Source: Brevibacillus sp. DP1.3A (lineage in GTDB: Bacteria; Bacillota; Bacilli; Brevibacillales; Brevibacillaceae). Taken from it: a stretch of DNA of 64,000 bases. The position numbers and the translations under genes were made by a program. The stretch covers positions 5,048,001-5,112,000 of the forward strand of contig NZ_CP085876.1 in assembly GCF_013284245.2 (NCBI RefSeq), written 5' to 3'. Below, piece by piece: positions 41,443 to 51,046 of this stretch (positions within the stretch are counted from its first letter, which is position 1; every line of letters starts with the position of its first letter). The notes below the pieces were generated by a model. It was not told where the DNA came from. It saw only the letters and a program-made list of their open reading frames with translations, and did not search any database.

Positions 41443-42717
41443 TTAAGCAGCACTTGGATCGGCTTTTACTGCCTGAACATAATCGTCTGCTTTCTTTTTG
41501 TCGAACTGACCTTCCCAACGAGAGATCACGATTGCTGCCAACGCATTACCTACTACGTTCACAACTGTACGAGCCATATCCATCAAACGGTCTACACCGG
41601 CGATGAAAGCAAGACCTTCTACTGGGAGACCTACAGAGCCGAGCGTAGCCAACAATACTACGAACGATACTCCCGGTACACCAGCGATCCCTTTGGACGT
41701 AACCATCAGTACGAGCATCAGCGTGATCTGTGTGCTGATTGGCATGTGAATACCATACATTTGCGCAATGAACAGAGCAGCCAGTGCCTGGTACAGCGTG
41801 GAACCATCCAGGTTGAAGGAGTAGCCCGTCGGAATAACAAAGGACGTGATCGCCTTCGGACAGCCCATCTTCTCCATTTTTTCCATAATTTTAGGCAGTA
41901 CAGTCTCGGAGCTGGAAGTGGAGTAAGCCAACAACAGCTCGTCCTTCAGTACACGCAGAATGGAAGTGATTTTGACTCCGCTGATACGTGCGATGATGCC
42001 CAATACCACCAAGATGAAGAACAACATGGCAAAGTGAACCAAAATAACCAGTTTGCCCAATGGAATGAGCGATGACAAACCAAACTTGGAAACGGTAACA
42101 CCAATCAGCGCAAAAACACCAAACGGAGCAAAACGCATGATTGTGTTTACAACCCAGAACATCGCGTCTGCAACCCCATTGAAGAAGTTGAGAACGGGCC
42201 TTCCTTTTTCTCCTGCTGCTGCTACACCAAGTCCAAACAGAACGGAGAAGAAAATAATGGCTAACATGTCGCCACGAGCCAGTGCATCAAACACATTGGT
42301 TGGCACAATATTGACGAATGTTTCCACCATGCCGTGGCTTTGTGTCGTTTCTGCCGTGTCTACATACTTGTGGATATCGGTCTTAGTAAGAACTGTTCGA
42401 TCCACACCGAGACCCGGTTGAAAGATGTTCGCCGCCAAAAGACCAATGATAATGGCTATCGTGGTAACGATTTCAAAATACAGAATTGTCTTACCACCGA
42501 TTTTGCCCAGCTTCTTCATGTCACCTACGCCTGCTACGCCCACAATAAGCGTGGCAACAACGATCGGAACGACAATCATTTTAATCAATCGGAGAAAAAT
42601 ATCACCGATAGGCTGTAAATAGGTCGCCACTGCCGGGTTGCCGTAAAAAATAGCACCCACCAGGATACCCAGAATGAGACCGATGACAATCTGCATCGCT
42701 AATCCAAACCGCTTCAT
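41443..42717 (-). CDS. Sodium/proton-glutamate (dicarboxylate) symporter
   Basis: 424 residues of the DAACS family (GltP/GltT/DctA). The hallmark serine-rich hairpin YSTSSSETVLP and helix-7/8 motif GYSFNLDGSTLYQ are intact. It couples uptake of glutamate, aspartate or C4-dicarboxylates to Na+ or H+. AGGTG lies just upstream of the ATG. Monocistronic with its own terminator. Confidence 0.92.
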   Translation of the reverse strand: MKRFGLAMQIVIGLILGILVGAIFYGNPAVATYLQPIGDIFLRLIKMIVVPIVVATLIVGVAGVGDMKKLGKIGGKTILYFEIVTTIAIIIGLLAANIFQPGLGVDRTVLTKTDIHKYVDTAETTQSHGMVETFVNIVPTNVFDALARGDMLAIIFFSVLFGLGVAAAGEKGRPVLNFFNGVADAMFWVVNTIMRFAPFGVFALIGVTVSKFGLSSLIPLGKLVILVHFAMLFFILVVLGIIARISGVKITSILRVLKDELLLAYSTSSSETVLPKIMEKMEKMGCPKAITSFVIPTGYSFNLDGSTLYQALAALFIAQMYGIHMPISTQITLMLVLMVTSKGIAGVPGVSFVVLLATLGSVGLPVEGLAFIAGVDRLMDMARTVVNVVGNALAAIVISRWEGQFDKKKADDYVQAVKADPSAA

Positions 42718-42979
42718 TCTGACACCTCGCTATGAAAGATTAAGATGTGACTCTCAAGCCGATATGCTTATACGCATCAAGCTTAAGTGGTATATAGGTG
42801 AGCATCATATCATGACTTTTTGTGTTTTCCCCTTTTTTGTATTCTTTTCATTTCTTTATTTTTTCTGATATTTTCTAACAAATCGCGATATTATGGGGCT
42901 CGTTGTATTCGTTTCTGGAAAAATGATAAAATAAGGGAATCAGTTTTCAGCGATTTTTCATTCAGAATGGAGCGCAGTC

Positions 42980-44011
42980 ATGACGATTCGGAAAATGATC
43001 ATCCTGCTACTAGTTCTTGCAGTCGGGTTGTTTCTTTTACCTTACTCCGTCCCCTTTTTGCTAGCACTGTTAACAGCAATTCTGGTTGAGCCGCTCGTCC
43101 TGTTTCTTATCAAAAGGCTACGAATGAATCGGATGAGTGCGGTAATCGCCTCCTTTTTCCTATTCCTCATTTCTTTTGGGATCGTACTGTACTGGATCGG
43201 TACGCAGATCGTGATTCAGGGAATTGATTTGGCTCAGCGATTACCCGCTTTTTCGCAGCATATTTTTGAGTTGGTCGAGTCCTATTTGATGAGCTGGGAA
43301 ACTTACTATGAATCGTTACCTGCCGAAACCGTCTCGGAAATCCAGAGTGTCTTCGCTGGGCTTAAAAGCTGGGCGCTTACTTCAGCCTCCACGGTTGCCA
43401 AAGGCATTCTCGGTGTGGCAGCCATCGTTCCGGGCTTTTTGATCTCGACAATTATTTACTTGGTTGCCTTGTTTTTGATCAGTCTCGATTTGCCGAAATT
43501 GCGTGCGGGCTTCATGAGAATGTTTACCGTATCTGCTCGTGAAAAGGTCGAGGTGGTTATCTCTCAATTGAACCGTGCCACCCTTGGTTTTTTACGTGCT
43601 CAAATCATCTTGAGCCTGATGACGTTCACGCTGTCCTTTTTGGGATTGCTCATTTTGCAGGTCAAGTATGCAGCCGTCATTTCGCTCATGATCGTTTTCG
43701 TCGATATTCTCCCCATCTTGGGCGCAGGTTCGTTCCTCGTCCCATGGGCTATTTACAACTTCTTGATGGGCAACTCTTATTTGGCAATCGGCCTGATCGT
43801 CATTTTCCTCGTGATTACGGTCGTCCGCCGCATTATTGAGCCCAAGGTACTCGCATCTAATCTGGGAATTAGTGCCCTTGCCGCTCTTGTCAGCTTGTTC
43901 CTCGGATTTCAGGTAATGGGATTTTTCGGGCTCATACTCGGTCCAGCGCTCGTCATCATTTACGAGGCGCTGCGGAAAGCTGGTTTCTTGAATTTCAAAA
44001 TAGATTTTTGA
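42980..44011 (+). CDS. ytvI: AI-2E/YtvI-family membrane protein
   Basis: 343 residues with about eight membrane helices and a central amphipathic region. The ending FVDILPILGAGSFLVPWAIY...GPALVIIYEAL is characteristic of the AI-2E transporter/UPF0118 family. It is closest in layout to the sporulation protein YtvI. GGAG eight bases before the ATG. Function as a transporter is inferred from the family. The 260 bases upstream hold no obvious regulatory motif. Confidence 0.82.
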   Translation: MTIRKMIILLLVLAVGLFLLPYSVPFLLALLTAILVEPLVLFLIKRLRMNRMSAVIASFFLFLISFGIVLYWIGTQIVIQGIDLAQRLPAFSQHIFELVESYLMSWETYYESLPAETVSEIQSVFAGLKSWALTSASTVAKGILGVAAIVPGFLISTIIYLVALFLISLDLPKLRAGFMRMFTVSAREKVEVVISQLNRATLGFLRAQIILSLMTFTLSFLGLLILQVKYAAVISLMIVFVDILPILGAGSFLVPWAIYNFLMGNSYLAIGLIVIFLVITVVRRIIEPKVLASNLGISALAALVSLFLGFQVMGFFGLILGPALVIIYEALRKAGFLNFKIDF

Positions 44012-44035
44012 TGGGCACAAAAGATTGGTAGTGCT

Positions 44036-44076
44036 GCGGCCGTTTTTTCCGGTGATAGAATCGGAAAAGCGGCCGT
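44036..44076 (+). terminator. GC-rich hairpin after ytvI
   Basis: CGGCCG-TTTTTTCCG...CGGAAAA-GCGGCCG. A strong stem but no T tract; it sits between ytvI and the aminotransferase gene. Confidence 0.5.
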
Positions 44077-44104
44077 TGATATAGAAAGATCTGGGGGAGA
44101 GCTT

Positions 44105-45349
44105 ATGTGTGCATACAAAGAACTGACCACCTCACAACGAACAATCATGACGCCAGGGCCCGTCGAGGCCGAGCCTAGTGTTCTTCGCGTGATGGGTTCA
44201 CCCATTTTGGGGCAATTTGATCCAGAATTCACGAACATCATGAACGAAACAATGGAAATGCTTCGGAAATTGTTTCAGACATCCAATCATTGGGCATTCC
44301 CTATTGACGGAACTTCCCGGGCGGGCATTGAGGCCGTTTTGTGTAGCATAATCGAACCAGGAGATCGGGTGCTTGTACCCATTTATGGACGATTCGGGCA
44401 CCTCCTCACGGAGATTGCGGAAAGGTACGGCGCAGATGTGATTACGATGGAAACGCGCTGGGGAAGTGTCTTTGAACCGCAGGACGTCATTGCCGAAATC
44501 GAGCGAGTTCAGCCCAAAATCGTAGCAATGGTACATGGCGAAACATCCACCGGATGTGTTCAGCCTTTGAAAGAAATCGGAGAAGCTTGCCGCCAGATGG
44601 ATGTCCTATTTGTCGTCGATGCTGTCGCTTCGATCGGCGGGACAGAAGTGAAGGTAGACGATTGGTGTATCGACGCATGTATTGGCGGCACACAAAAATG
44701 CTTGTCTGTCCCCTCTGGGATGGCTCCTATCACGTTTAATTCTCGTGTAGAAGCACTCTTGCTCCAACGAAAAAAAATTGAGCGTGGACTCGCTGATCCC
44801 TCTGCTCCGAAATCTATTCAAACCCGAACGATCCGCAGCAACTATTTTGACTTGAGCCAGCTCATGGATTACTGGGGACCCGCACGGCTGAACCACCATA
44901 CGGAGGCGACAACGATGCTGTACGCCTTGCGCGAGGGAGTGCGCATTGCCCTCACGGAAGGTCTGGAGGCGAGATTCGCCAGACATCGCTTGCATGAACA
45001 AGCCTTGGTCGCAGGTGTATTGGCGATGGGATTACAGCTCTACGGCGATCCGGCTTGCAAACTTCCCGTCGTGACCTGCATTAAAATTCCTGAGGGACTG
45101 GACGGAGAGTCAGTCCGCGCCATGCTGCTCGAAGATTTTCATATTGAAATTGCCAGTTCCTTCGGGCCGCTAAAAGGGACAATCTGGCGGATTGGCACAA
45201 TGGGCTACAGCTGCCGGAAGAAAAATATTTTGCATGTGCTAGGGGCGTTGGAAGCGGTTCTCATGCGGCATGGAGCACGTGTGCATGCAGGGCGCGCCGT
45301 TCAAGCCGCGCTGGATATCTACGATCAGGAAAGAGCACAACACAGCTAA
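44105..45349 (+). CDS. pucG: PucG-like glyoxylate aminotransferase
   Basis: 414 residues, PLP-dependent class V aminotransferase. The PLP lysine is K198 (GGTQKCL), and TMETRWGSVFEP and PIDGTSRAGIEAVL match B. subtilis PucG ((S)-ureidoglycine-glyoxylate aminotransferase) and alanine/serine-glyoxylate aminotransferases. It would convert glyoxylate to glycine. GGGGGAG lies before the ATG. It is convergent with the glcD/glcF-like pair, with which it shares a bidirectional terminator. No other purine-catabolism gene is nearby, so the exact amino donor is uncertain. Confidence 0.88.
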   Translation: MCAYKELTTSQRTIMTPGPVEAEPSVLRVMGSPILGQFDPEFTNIMNETMEMLRKLFQTSNHWAFPIDGTSRAGIEAVLCSIIEPGDRVLVPIYGRFGHLLTEIAERYGADVITMETRWGSVFEPQDVIAEIERVQPKIVAMVHGETSTGCVQPLKEIGEACRQMDVLFVVDAVASIGGTEVKVDDWCIDACIGGTQKCLSVPSGMAPITFNSRVEALLLQRKKIERGLADPSAPKSIQTRTIRSNYFDLSQLMDYWGPARLNHHTEATTMLYALREGVRIALTEGLEARFARHRLHEQALVAGVLAMGLQLYGDPACKLPVVTCIKIPEGLDGESVRAMLLEDFHIEIASSFGPLKGTIWRIGTMGYSCRKKNILHVLGALEAVLMRHGARVHAGRAVQAALDIYDQERAQHS

Positions 45350-45364
45350 ACCCCTCTTCAGCGG

Positions 45365-45413
45365 AAAAAGCCCTTGTCATCCCCACTCACTTAGGGGTAG
45401 ACAAGGGCTTTTC
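45365..45413. terminator. Bidirectional terminator between pucG and glcF-like gene
   Basis: AAAAGCCCTTGTC-CCCC...GGGG-GACAAGGGCTTTT. The stop codon of the minus-strand gene (45387) lies inside the hairpin, so one arm is coding. Confidence 0.9.
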
Positions 45414-46706
45414 TTCCTGCTGAACACGCGCCAATAAATCGACGATGTGCACGGCCTCCATCTTTCCTTCCAGTCCAGCTCGATGAATGCCTGCTTTCAT
45501 TTGCAACAGACAGCCCGGATTCGAGGTCACGAGAATGTCCGCTTGGGTAGCCGCTACATGGCCCATTTTTTCATCCAAGAGGCTCCCGGCCATCTCAGGC
45601 TGCACCAGATTGTAAATGCCCGCAGAGCCGCAGCAGCGATCTCCCTCGCGAAGCTGTACGTATGTGGCTCCTGGAATGGCTTGCAACAGGCTCACCGGCT
45701 CTTTTGTCACCTTCATCCCGTTGCGCAGGTGACAGGAGGATTGATAGGTGATCCGCTGTGGCAATGATTGCCATTCTTTTGGCTCGACGATGAGTGCAAG
45801 CACCTCGCTAATATCCTTCACGCGTGAAGCGAACCATTGTGCCTTCTCCTGCCGTTCGGCATCCTCCGCCAGCAAATGGTCGTATTCTTGCAGCATCGCC
45901 CCGCAACCGCCTGCATTGGATACAATGATATCCACATCAGCCTTGTGAAAAGCAGCCACATTTTTTCGCGCCAGATGGCGAGCCTGTTCACGCTCACCGC
46001 TATGTGCATGGAGAGCACCGCAGCACACCTGGTCTGGAGCGACGATGACCTCACAGCCTGCCTCACTCAGAAGGCGCACGGTGTTGCGATTCGTCTCATT
46101 GAATAGGACATCCATGATGCAGCCGTGAAACATTCCTACGCGATACTTGCGCTCGCCTACGGCTGGAATAACCGTGCCACCGAAAAAGTCCACGATACCT
46201 TTTCCAGATGCTTCAGGCATAATCGCTTCCATTTCCCGCATTTGCTTAGGTAGGATGGATAACACTCCCAGCTTGCGAGCAGCTTTTTGCACACCTGAGC
46301 GCTGATAGAAGCGTAAGAGCCCGCCGAGCTGGTACATGCGCTTCTGATGAGGAAACAGGTGAAAAAACGCGAGCTTGCGGACGGCTTTGACCCACCATGG
46401 ATGCTCCTGTACCTCTTCGATCGCTTCTCTCGTCTGCTCGATCAGCTGACCGTACGGCACACCTGCTGGGCATACAGGCTCACATGCTCGGCAGCCTAGA
46501 CAGAGATTCATTTGATCGACGAAATCTTTGTCCGGCTCCATGACACCGTCTGCTACGGCTTTCATCAAGGCGATGCGACCTCGTGGAGAAGCTGCCTCAT
46601 AGCCTGTTTCCCGAAAGGTCGGACAGGCTGGCTGACAGAAGCCACAGCGCATACAGTTGGACAGTTCATCGTAATCGAGTTTATTTACCAAGGCTTCTTT
46701 AAGCAC
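45387..46706 (-). CDS. GlcF-type iron-sulfur oxidoreductase subunit
   Basis: About 439 residues. Two 4Fe-4S motifs (CMRCGFCQPACP and CLGCRACEPVCP) near the N-terminus and two CCG domains (CCGALHAHSG and CCGSAG) follow the GlcF/LldE pattern. It passes electrons from the FAD subunit to the chain. The start is uncertain: a GTG at 46706, overlapping the glcD-like stop by eight bases, seems better than a TTG at 46742. It is annotated elsewhere as glycolate oxidase, but being last in an operon containing MurQ favours D-lactate as the fuel. Confidence 0.88.
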   Translation of the reverse strand: MLKEALVNKLDYDELSNCMRCGFCQPACPTFRETGYEAASPRGRIALMKAVADGVMEPDKDFVDQMNLCLGCRACEPVCPAGVPYGQLIEQTREAIEEVQEHPWWVKAVRKLAFFHLFPHQKRMYQLGGLLRFYQRSGVQKAARKLGVLSILPKQMREMEAIMPEASGKGIVDFFGGTVIPAVGERKYRVGMFHGCIMDVLFNETNRNTVRLLSEAGCEVIVAPDQVCCGALHAHSGEREQARHLARKNVAAFHKADVDIIVSNAGGCGAMLQEYDHLLAEDAERQEKAQWFASRVKDISEVLALIVEPKEWQSLPQRITYQSSCHLRNGMKVTKEPVSLLQAIPGATYVQLREGDRCCGSAGIYNLVQPEMAGSLLDEKMGHVAATQADILVTSNPGCLLQMKAGIHRAGLEGKMEAVHIVDLLARVQQEEKPLSTPK

Positions 46707-48114
46707 GCTGGACCACCACTCTGTTCCGGGACTGTTTGGCAAACATCTTGTCAGGATTCAGGAGATTGTGAGGATCGAAAGCGTGCTTGATGCCTTTCAT
46801 GATCTCCATACCTGCGGCTCCTACTTTCCACTCCAAATACGGTGCCTTGACGATCCCTACGCCATGCTCTCCCGTAATCGTTCCGCCCAAATCGATTGCC
46901 GCAGCAAAAATTTCCTCGAAGGCATGCTCGACACGCTCGATCTCTTCCGTGTTGCGAGCGTCTGTCATGCAGGTCGGATGCAAATTGCCGTCACCTGCAT
47001 GGCCAAAGGTGCATATTTGCAGTCCGTAACGCCCTGTAATCTCTTGGATCGCGGCGACCATCGGTGCTATCGCGGCGCGGGGAACGGTCGCGTCCTCCAA
47101 AATGGTCGTAGGACGCATCCTTGACAATGCGGCGAGCGCACTGCGTCTAGCAGTCATTACCTCATCCGCTTCCTCGGCTGTCGTCGCTACCTTGATTTGG
47201 ACGGCATCATTCTTCTGGCAAATAGCAGCGATCTGCTCCATGTCCCGATCGACCGTCTGCGGCTCTCCGTCCTGACCGATCAGGAGGATCGCCGCCACAT
47301 CTGTCGGAAGCCCGATCTGTTTGAAATCCTCGACAACACGGATTGTACCCTGATCGAGAAATTCAAGCGTGCCAGGAATGATGCGATTGGCAATAATATC
47401 GGAAACAGACCTCGCCGCCTGTGCCATATCTGCAAACATAGCCAGCATGACTCGCTGTGTTTGCGGCTTCGGAATCAGCTTGAGAATAGCCTCGGTAATG
47501 ATCGCCAATGTGCCCTCGCTGCCGACCAAGAGCTTGGTCAGATCATAGCCCGCCACATCCTTCATCAGCTTGCCCCCGGTACGGATGACCTCACCGTTCG
47601 GCAACACAGCTTCGAGACCCAACACGTAATCCTTGGTTGTTCCGTACTTCAATCCACGCAGTCCACCCGAATTGAGCGCAATATTCCCGCCAATCGTGGA
47701 GATGACCATGCTGCCTGGATCTGGTGGGTAAAACAAACCGAGTGCCTCTACCGCCTGATGGATGTCGACCGTTCGAACCCCCGGCTGCACCGTTATCGTC
47801 AAATTTTGCTCGTCAATCTCTACGATCTGATTCATCCGGCTCAATACCAAGACAATTCCGCCACCGACTGGTATCGTTCCGCCGCATAGATTGGAGCCTG
47901 CTCCACGCGTCACAATCGGGATGTGATGTCGCGCTGCAACTCGCATGACCTGTTGGACTTCGGCTGTGCTCTTCGGCATGACGACCACATCCGGCAATGC
48001 TTGCTGCATCGGCGTCGCGTCATACGAATAGGCGACTAATGCTTCCTGTTTGTCGAGACAGCTTTTCTCTCCGACGATGGCACGCAGCTCTTCGCGAATG
48101 GATTCTGGCAACAT
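46699..48114 (-). CDS. GlcD-type FAD-linked 2-hydroxyacid oxidase subunit
   Basis: 471 residues: FAD-binding PCMH domain with VTRGAGSNLCGGTIPVGGG and a C-terminal FAD-oxidase domain with FGHAGDGNLHP and GEHGVG. Enzymes of this family oxidise glycolate or D-lactate. The ATG is 27 bases after the murQ stop with no terminator between, so it is cotranscribed with the muropeptide genes. MurQ releases D-lactate, so a D-lactate dehydrogenase role is attractive. PucG across the terminator is the only argument for glycolate. Confidence 0.9.
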   Translation of the reverse strand: MLPESIREELRAIVGEKSCLDKQEALVAYSYDATPMQQALPDVVVMPKSTAEVQQVMRVAARHHIPIVTRGAGSNLCGGTIPVGGGIVLVLSRMNQIVEIDEQNLTITVQPGVRTVDIHQAVEALGLFYPPDPGSMVISTIGGNIALNSGGLRGLKYGTTKDYVLGLEAVLPNGEVIRTGGKLMKDVAGYDLTKLLVGSEGTLAIITEAILKLIPKPQTQRVMLAMFADMAQAARSVSDIIANRIIPGTLEFLDQGTIRVVEDFKQIGLPTDVAAILLIGQDGEPQTVDRDMEQIAAICQKNDAVQIKVATTAEEADEVMTARRSALAALSRMRPTTILEDATVPRAAIAPMVAAIQEITGRYGLQICTFGHAGDGNLHPTCMTDARNTEEIERVEHAFEEIFAAAIDLGGTITGEHGVGIVKAPYLEWKVGAAGMEIMKGIKHAFDPHNLLNPDKMFAKQSRNRVVVQRA

Positions 48115-48141
48115 GGAATCTCTCCATCCTTTCCCAAAAAC

Positions 48142-49050
48142 TTAGTCAAACTGCTGAATAGCTTCCCTGATTCTTCCATTGGTAACATTCAACAGACGAG
48201 TGGCCTCTTCCCTGCTCGATCCAGTCAGCTTCATGATAATGGCTGTCTTCGCATCACCGTCTGCCTGATCAGCCAGTTGCTCCGCTTCCTCGTAACTCGC
48301 TCCGGTCACTTCCATGATGATCCGCTTTACTCGTTCCTTCAGCTTGAGGTTGGTCGCCTGCACGCTTACCATCAGATTTCCGTACACTTTTCCCAAACGA
48401 ATCATCGTAGCTGTCGTCAGCATGTTCAGCACCAGCTTTTGGGCCGTTCCTGCCTTGAGCCTTGTCGATCCGGTCAATACTTCCGGTCCTACGACAACAT
48501 TAATCGCTACATCTACGCCTTCATTGATGTACGAAGGCTTGTTGCAAGAGACAGCAACCGTCTTGGCCTCGATCTTCTGTGCTTCCGCCAAAACACCGAG
48601 AACGTACGGAGTCCGTCCACTGGCTGCGATCCCTACGACCACATCATTTTTGGTCACGCCGTATTTATGCACATCTTCTTGACCTAATTCAAAAGAATCC
48701 TCTGCACCTTCTACCGCGCGTACCAGTGCGGATGGTCCGCCTGCAATCACACCCTGAACGAGCTCAGGCTGGGTACCAAAGGTCGGTGGGCACTCAGACG
48801 CATCCAAGATCCCTAAGCGTCCACTCGTTCCAGCACCAAAGTAAAACAGTCTTCCGCCCTTTTCCAATGCGTGTGTGATGACATCTACCGCATCGGATAC
48901 TTGATCGAGGACGCGCTCTACTGCATAAGGAACCTTCTTGTCCTCATCGTTCATCATTTGTACGATGCCTCGGGCACTCAATTGATCCAAATCACTGCTG
49001 CCCTCGTTTTTTCCTTCAGTCGTCAATGCTTGCAAGTTCTCCAGATTCAT
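48142..49050 (-). CDS. murQ: MurQ: N-acetylmuramic acid 6-phosphate etherase
   Basis: 302 residues, full length. SIS-domain motifs GAGTSGRLGILDASECPPTFG (shortened: TSGRLGILDASECPPTFG) and GIAASGRTPYVLG include the catalytic glutamate of the ASECPP block. The C-terminal UBA-like repeat region (about 240-300) is present. It splits MurNAc-6-phosphate into GlcNAc-6-phosphate and D-lactate in the cytoplasm. It sits downstream of the Opp-type ATPases and just upstream of the FAD oxidase. Confidence 0.95.
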   Translation of the reverse strand: MNLENLQALTTEGKNEGSSDLDQLSARGIVQMMNDEDKKVPYAVERVLDQVSDAVDVITHALEKGGRLFYFGAGTSGRLGILDASECPPTFGTQPELVQGVIAGGPSALVRAVEGAEDSFELGQEDVHKYGVTKNDVVVGIAASGRTPYVLGVLAEAQKIEAKTVAVSCNKPSYINEGVDVAINVVVGPEVLTGSTRLKAGTAQKLVLNMLTTATMIRLGKVYGNLMVSVQATNLKLKERVKRIIMEVTGASYEEAEQLADQADGDAKTAIIMKLTGSSREEATRLLNVTNGRIREAIQQFD

Positions 49051-49094
49051 GCTCTATCGAACCTCCTTTTCAATCTTACTGCCCCATGCTCACT

Positions 49095-50057
49095 TCATGA
49101 CTGATGGCAAGTGACAAAGTGCCCTGCTGAAACCTCGCTAGCCACTGGCGCGACTGTTTTGCAAATGTCCATACAGTGGCGGCAACGCGGATGAAATGTG
49201 CAGCCAGACGGCGGATTCGCTGGACTAGGCAGGTCTCCCTCCAAAATGATCCGCTGGGTCGTCAAATGGGGATTCGGTACAGGCACCGCTGATAACAGTG
49301 CTTGTGTATAGGGATGTGTTGGTTTCTCGTACAACGATTGTTTATCCGCTACCTCCACCACTTTTCCGAGATACATGACCGCTACCCGATCAGAAATATG
49401 GCGGACGACACTCAAATCATGCGAGATAAACAAATACGTCAGATTGAATTCCTTTTGCAAATCTTGCATCAGGTTCAAAATTTGTGCCTGAATCGACACG
49501 TCCAGAGCAGATACAGGCTCATCAGCCACAATCAGCTTCGGGCGCAAAATCAGTGCCCTTGCTATGCCAATCCGCTGGCGCTGACCACCGGAAAACTCAT
49601 GCGGAAAGCGATCCAGCTGCTGCTTGGAGAGGCCGACGATCTGGATCATCTCCTCGACTTGCTTGCGGCGTTCTACTGAATTGCCGATGCCGTGGATGAT
49701 GAGTGGGTCCTCCAAAAGCTGGCCGATTGTTTTTCGTGGGTTCAGCGAGGCAAACGGGTCCTGAAACACGAGCTGCATGTTGCGTCTAGCCCGTCGGAGC
49801 TCTGATTCATTGAGCTTGCGGATATCCTGTCCTTCAAAAAAGATTTCTCCATCAGTCGGTTCAATCAGACGCAGGATGCAGCGTCCTGTCGTGGACTTCC
49901 CACAACCTGATTCGCCTACGATGCTGACAGTCTCGCCCGGATAAACAGTCAAGTTGACTCCATCGACGGCACGGACGATTTTCTCCTTGCTGAAGAATCC
50001 TTGCTTGCTCGTGAAATGCTTGGTCAATGATTTGACTTCCAGCAGTGGTTGCCTCAT
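49095..50057 (-). CDS. OppF/DppF-type ABC transporter ATPase
   Basis: 320 residues. Walker A is GESGCGKST, the ABC signature [12 protein letters not shown], Walker [14 protein letters not shown] and the H-loop LFISHDLS. The C-terminal oligopeptide-transporter domain has [14 protein letters not shown]. The start at 50057 overlaps the oppD-like stop as ATGA; the longer frame is out of register with that junction. Second ATPase of the importer. Confidence 0.94.
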   Translation of the reverse strand: MRQPLLEVKSLTKHFTSKQGFFSKEKIVRAVDGVNLTVYPGETVSIVGESGCGKSTTGRCILRLIEPTDGEIFFEGQDIRKLNESELRRARRNMQLVFQDPFASLNPRKTIGQLLEDPLIIHGIGNSVERRKQVEEMIQIVGLSKQQLDRFPHEFSGGQRQRIGIARALILRPKLIVADEPVSALDVSIQAQILNLMQDLQKEFNLTYLFISHDLSVVRHISDRVAVMYLGKVVEVADKQSLYEKPTHPYTQALLSAVPVPNPHLTTQRIILEGDLPSPANPPSGCTFHPRCRHCMDICKTVAPVASEVSAGHFVTCHQS

Positions 50058-51028
50058 TGCATGTCCTCCTCGCGATACAGCCAGCAGCGGCACTTTTGGT
50101 TGTCTGCGACAGGCGTAAGCTCTGGATTTTTCTCGCGGCAAATATCCATGACCTGTGAGCAGCGCGGTGCAAAACGACATCCCACTGGCATTTCGCTCAA
50201 AAGAGGCACCGAGCCCGGAATCGCATCCAAACGCTCTTGGTTGACACTGACAGAAGGCATCGATTTCAAAAGCCCTCTCGTATACGGATGCTTCGGCTCG
50301 TCAAACAGCTGCTTGACGTCGGCTTCCTCTACGATTTGACCTGCATACATGACGATGACGCGATGACACATCTCCGCCACGACTCCCAGGTCATGTGTGA
50401 TAAGCAGGATGGAAGTGCCTTGCTCTTGCCGGACTTTTTTCATGAGTTCCAATATTTGCGCCTGAATCGTCACGTCCAACGCCGTCGTCGGTTCGTCGGC
50501 AATCAAGAGCTTGGGCGCACAAGACATCGCCATCGCGATCATCACACGTTGACGCATCCCGCCTGACAATTGGTGCGGATAGTCGGAAATGATTTCATCG
50601 GCACGCGGAATTCCGACTTCTTTCAAAAGCTCGATCGTCCGTCGCTTGGCTTCCTGTTTGGACAATCCGAGATGCCGACGAAGTGGCTCGCTGATCTGTT
50701 TACCGATCGAATGCAATGGGTTGAGCGAAGTCATCGGCTCCTGAAAAATCATCGCGATCTGATTACCGCGAATCGTCTGCATTTTTTTATCCGTAAGTGA
50801 GAGCAGCTCCTTGTCTTGAAAACGGATGCTCCCGGTCATCTCCACATTCCGTCCCAAGAGCTGCATGATGGACATGCTGGTCACGCTTTTTCCACATCCG
50901 GATTCACCGACCACACCGACGGTTTCACCAGGCTCTACAGAGAGACTGACACCCTCGATCACGGTCAGCTTTTTGCCTGCTTGGATAAAAGAAGTTCGCA
51001 AATCATCAATCGTAAGCATTGCTGCCAT
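50054..51028 (-). CDS. OppD/DppD-type ABC transporter ATPase
   Basis: 324 residues with Walker A GESGCGKS, signature LSGGMRQRVMIAMA and Walker B KLLIADEPTTALD. The C-terminal Fe-S-type cysteine cluster CRFAPRCSQVMDIC is typical of peptide importers. GGGGGAG precedes the ATG. It begins 18 bases after the AmiE-like gene. With OppF it powers uptake of the substrate bound by the lipoprotein at 54156-55691. Confidence 0.94.
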   Translation of the reverse strand: MAAMLTIDDLRTSFIQAGKKLTVIEGVSLSVEPGETVGVVGESGCGKSVTSMSIMQLLGRNVEMTGSIRFQDKELLSLTDKKMQTIRGNQIAMIFQEPMTSLNPLHSIGKQISEPLRRHLGLSKQEAKRRTIELLKEVGIPRADEIISDYPHQLSGGMRQRVMIAMAMSCAPKLLIADEPTTALDVTIQAQILELMKKVRQEQGTSILLITHDLGVVAEMCHRVIVMYAGQIVEEADVKQLFDEPKHPYTRGLLKSMPSVSVNQERLDAIPGSVPLLSEMPVGCRFAPRCSQVMDICREKNPELTPVADNQKCRCWLYREEDMQ

Positions 51029-51046
51029 GAGTACTCCCCCTTTTCA

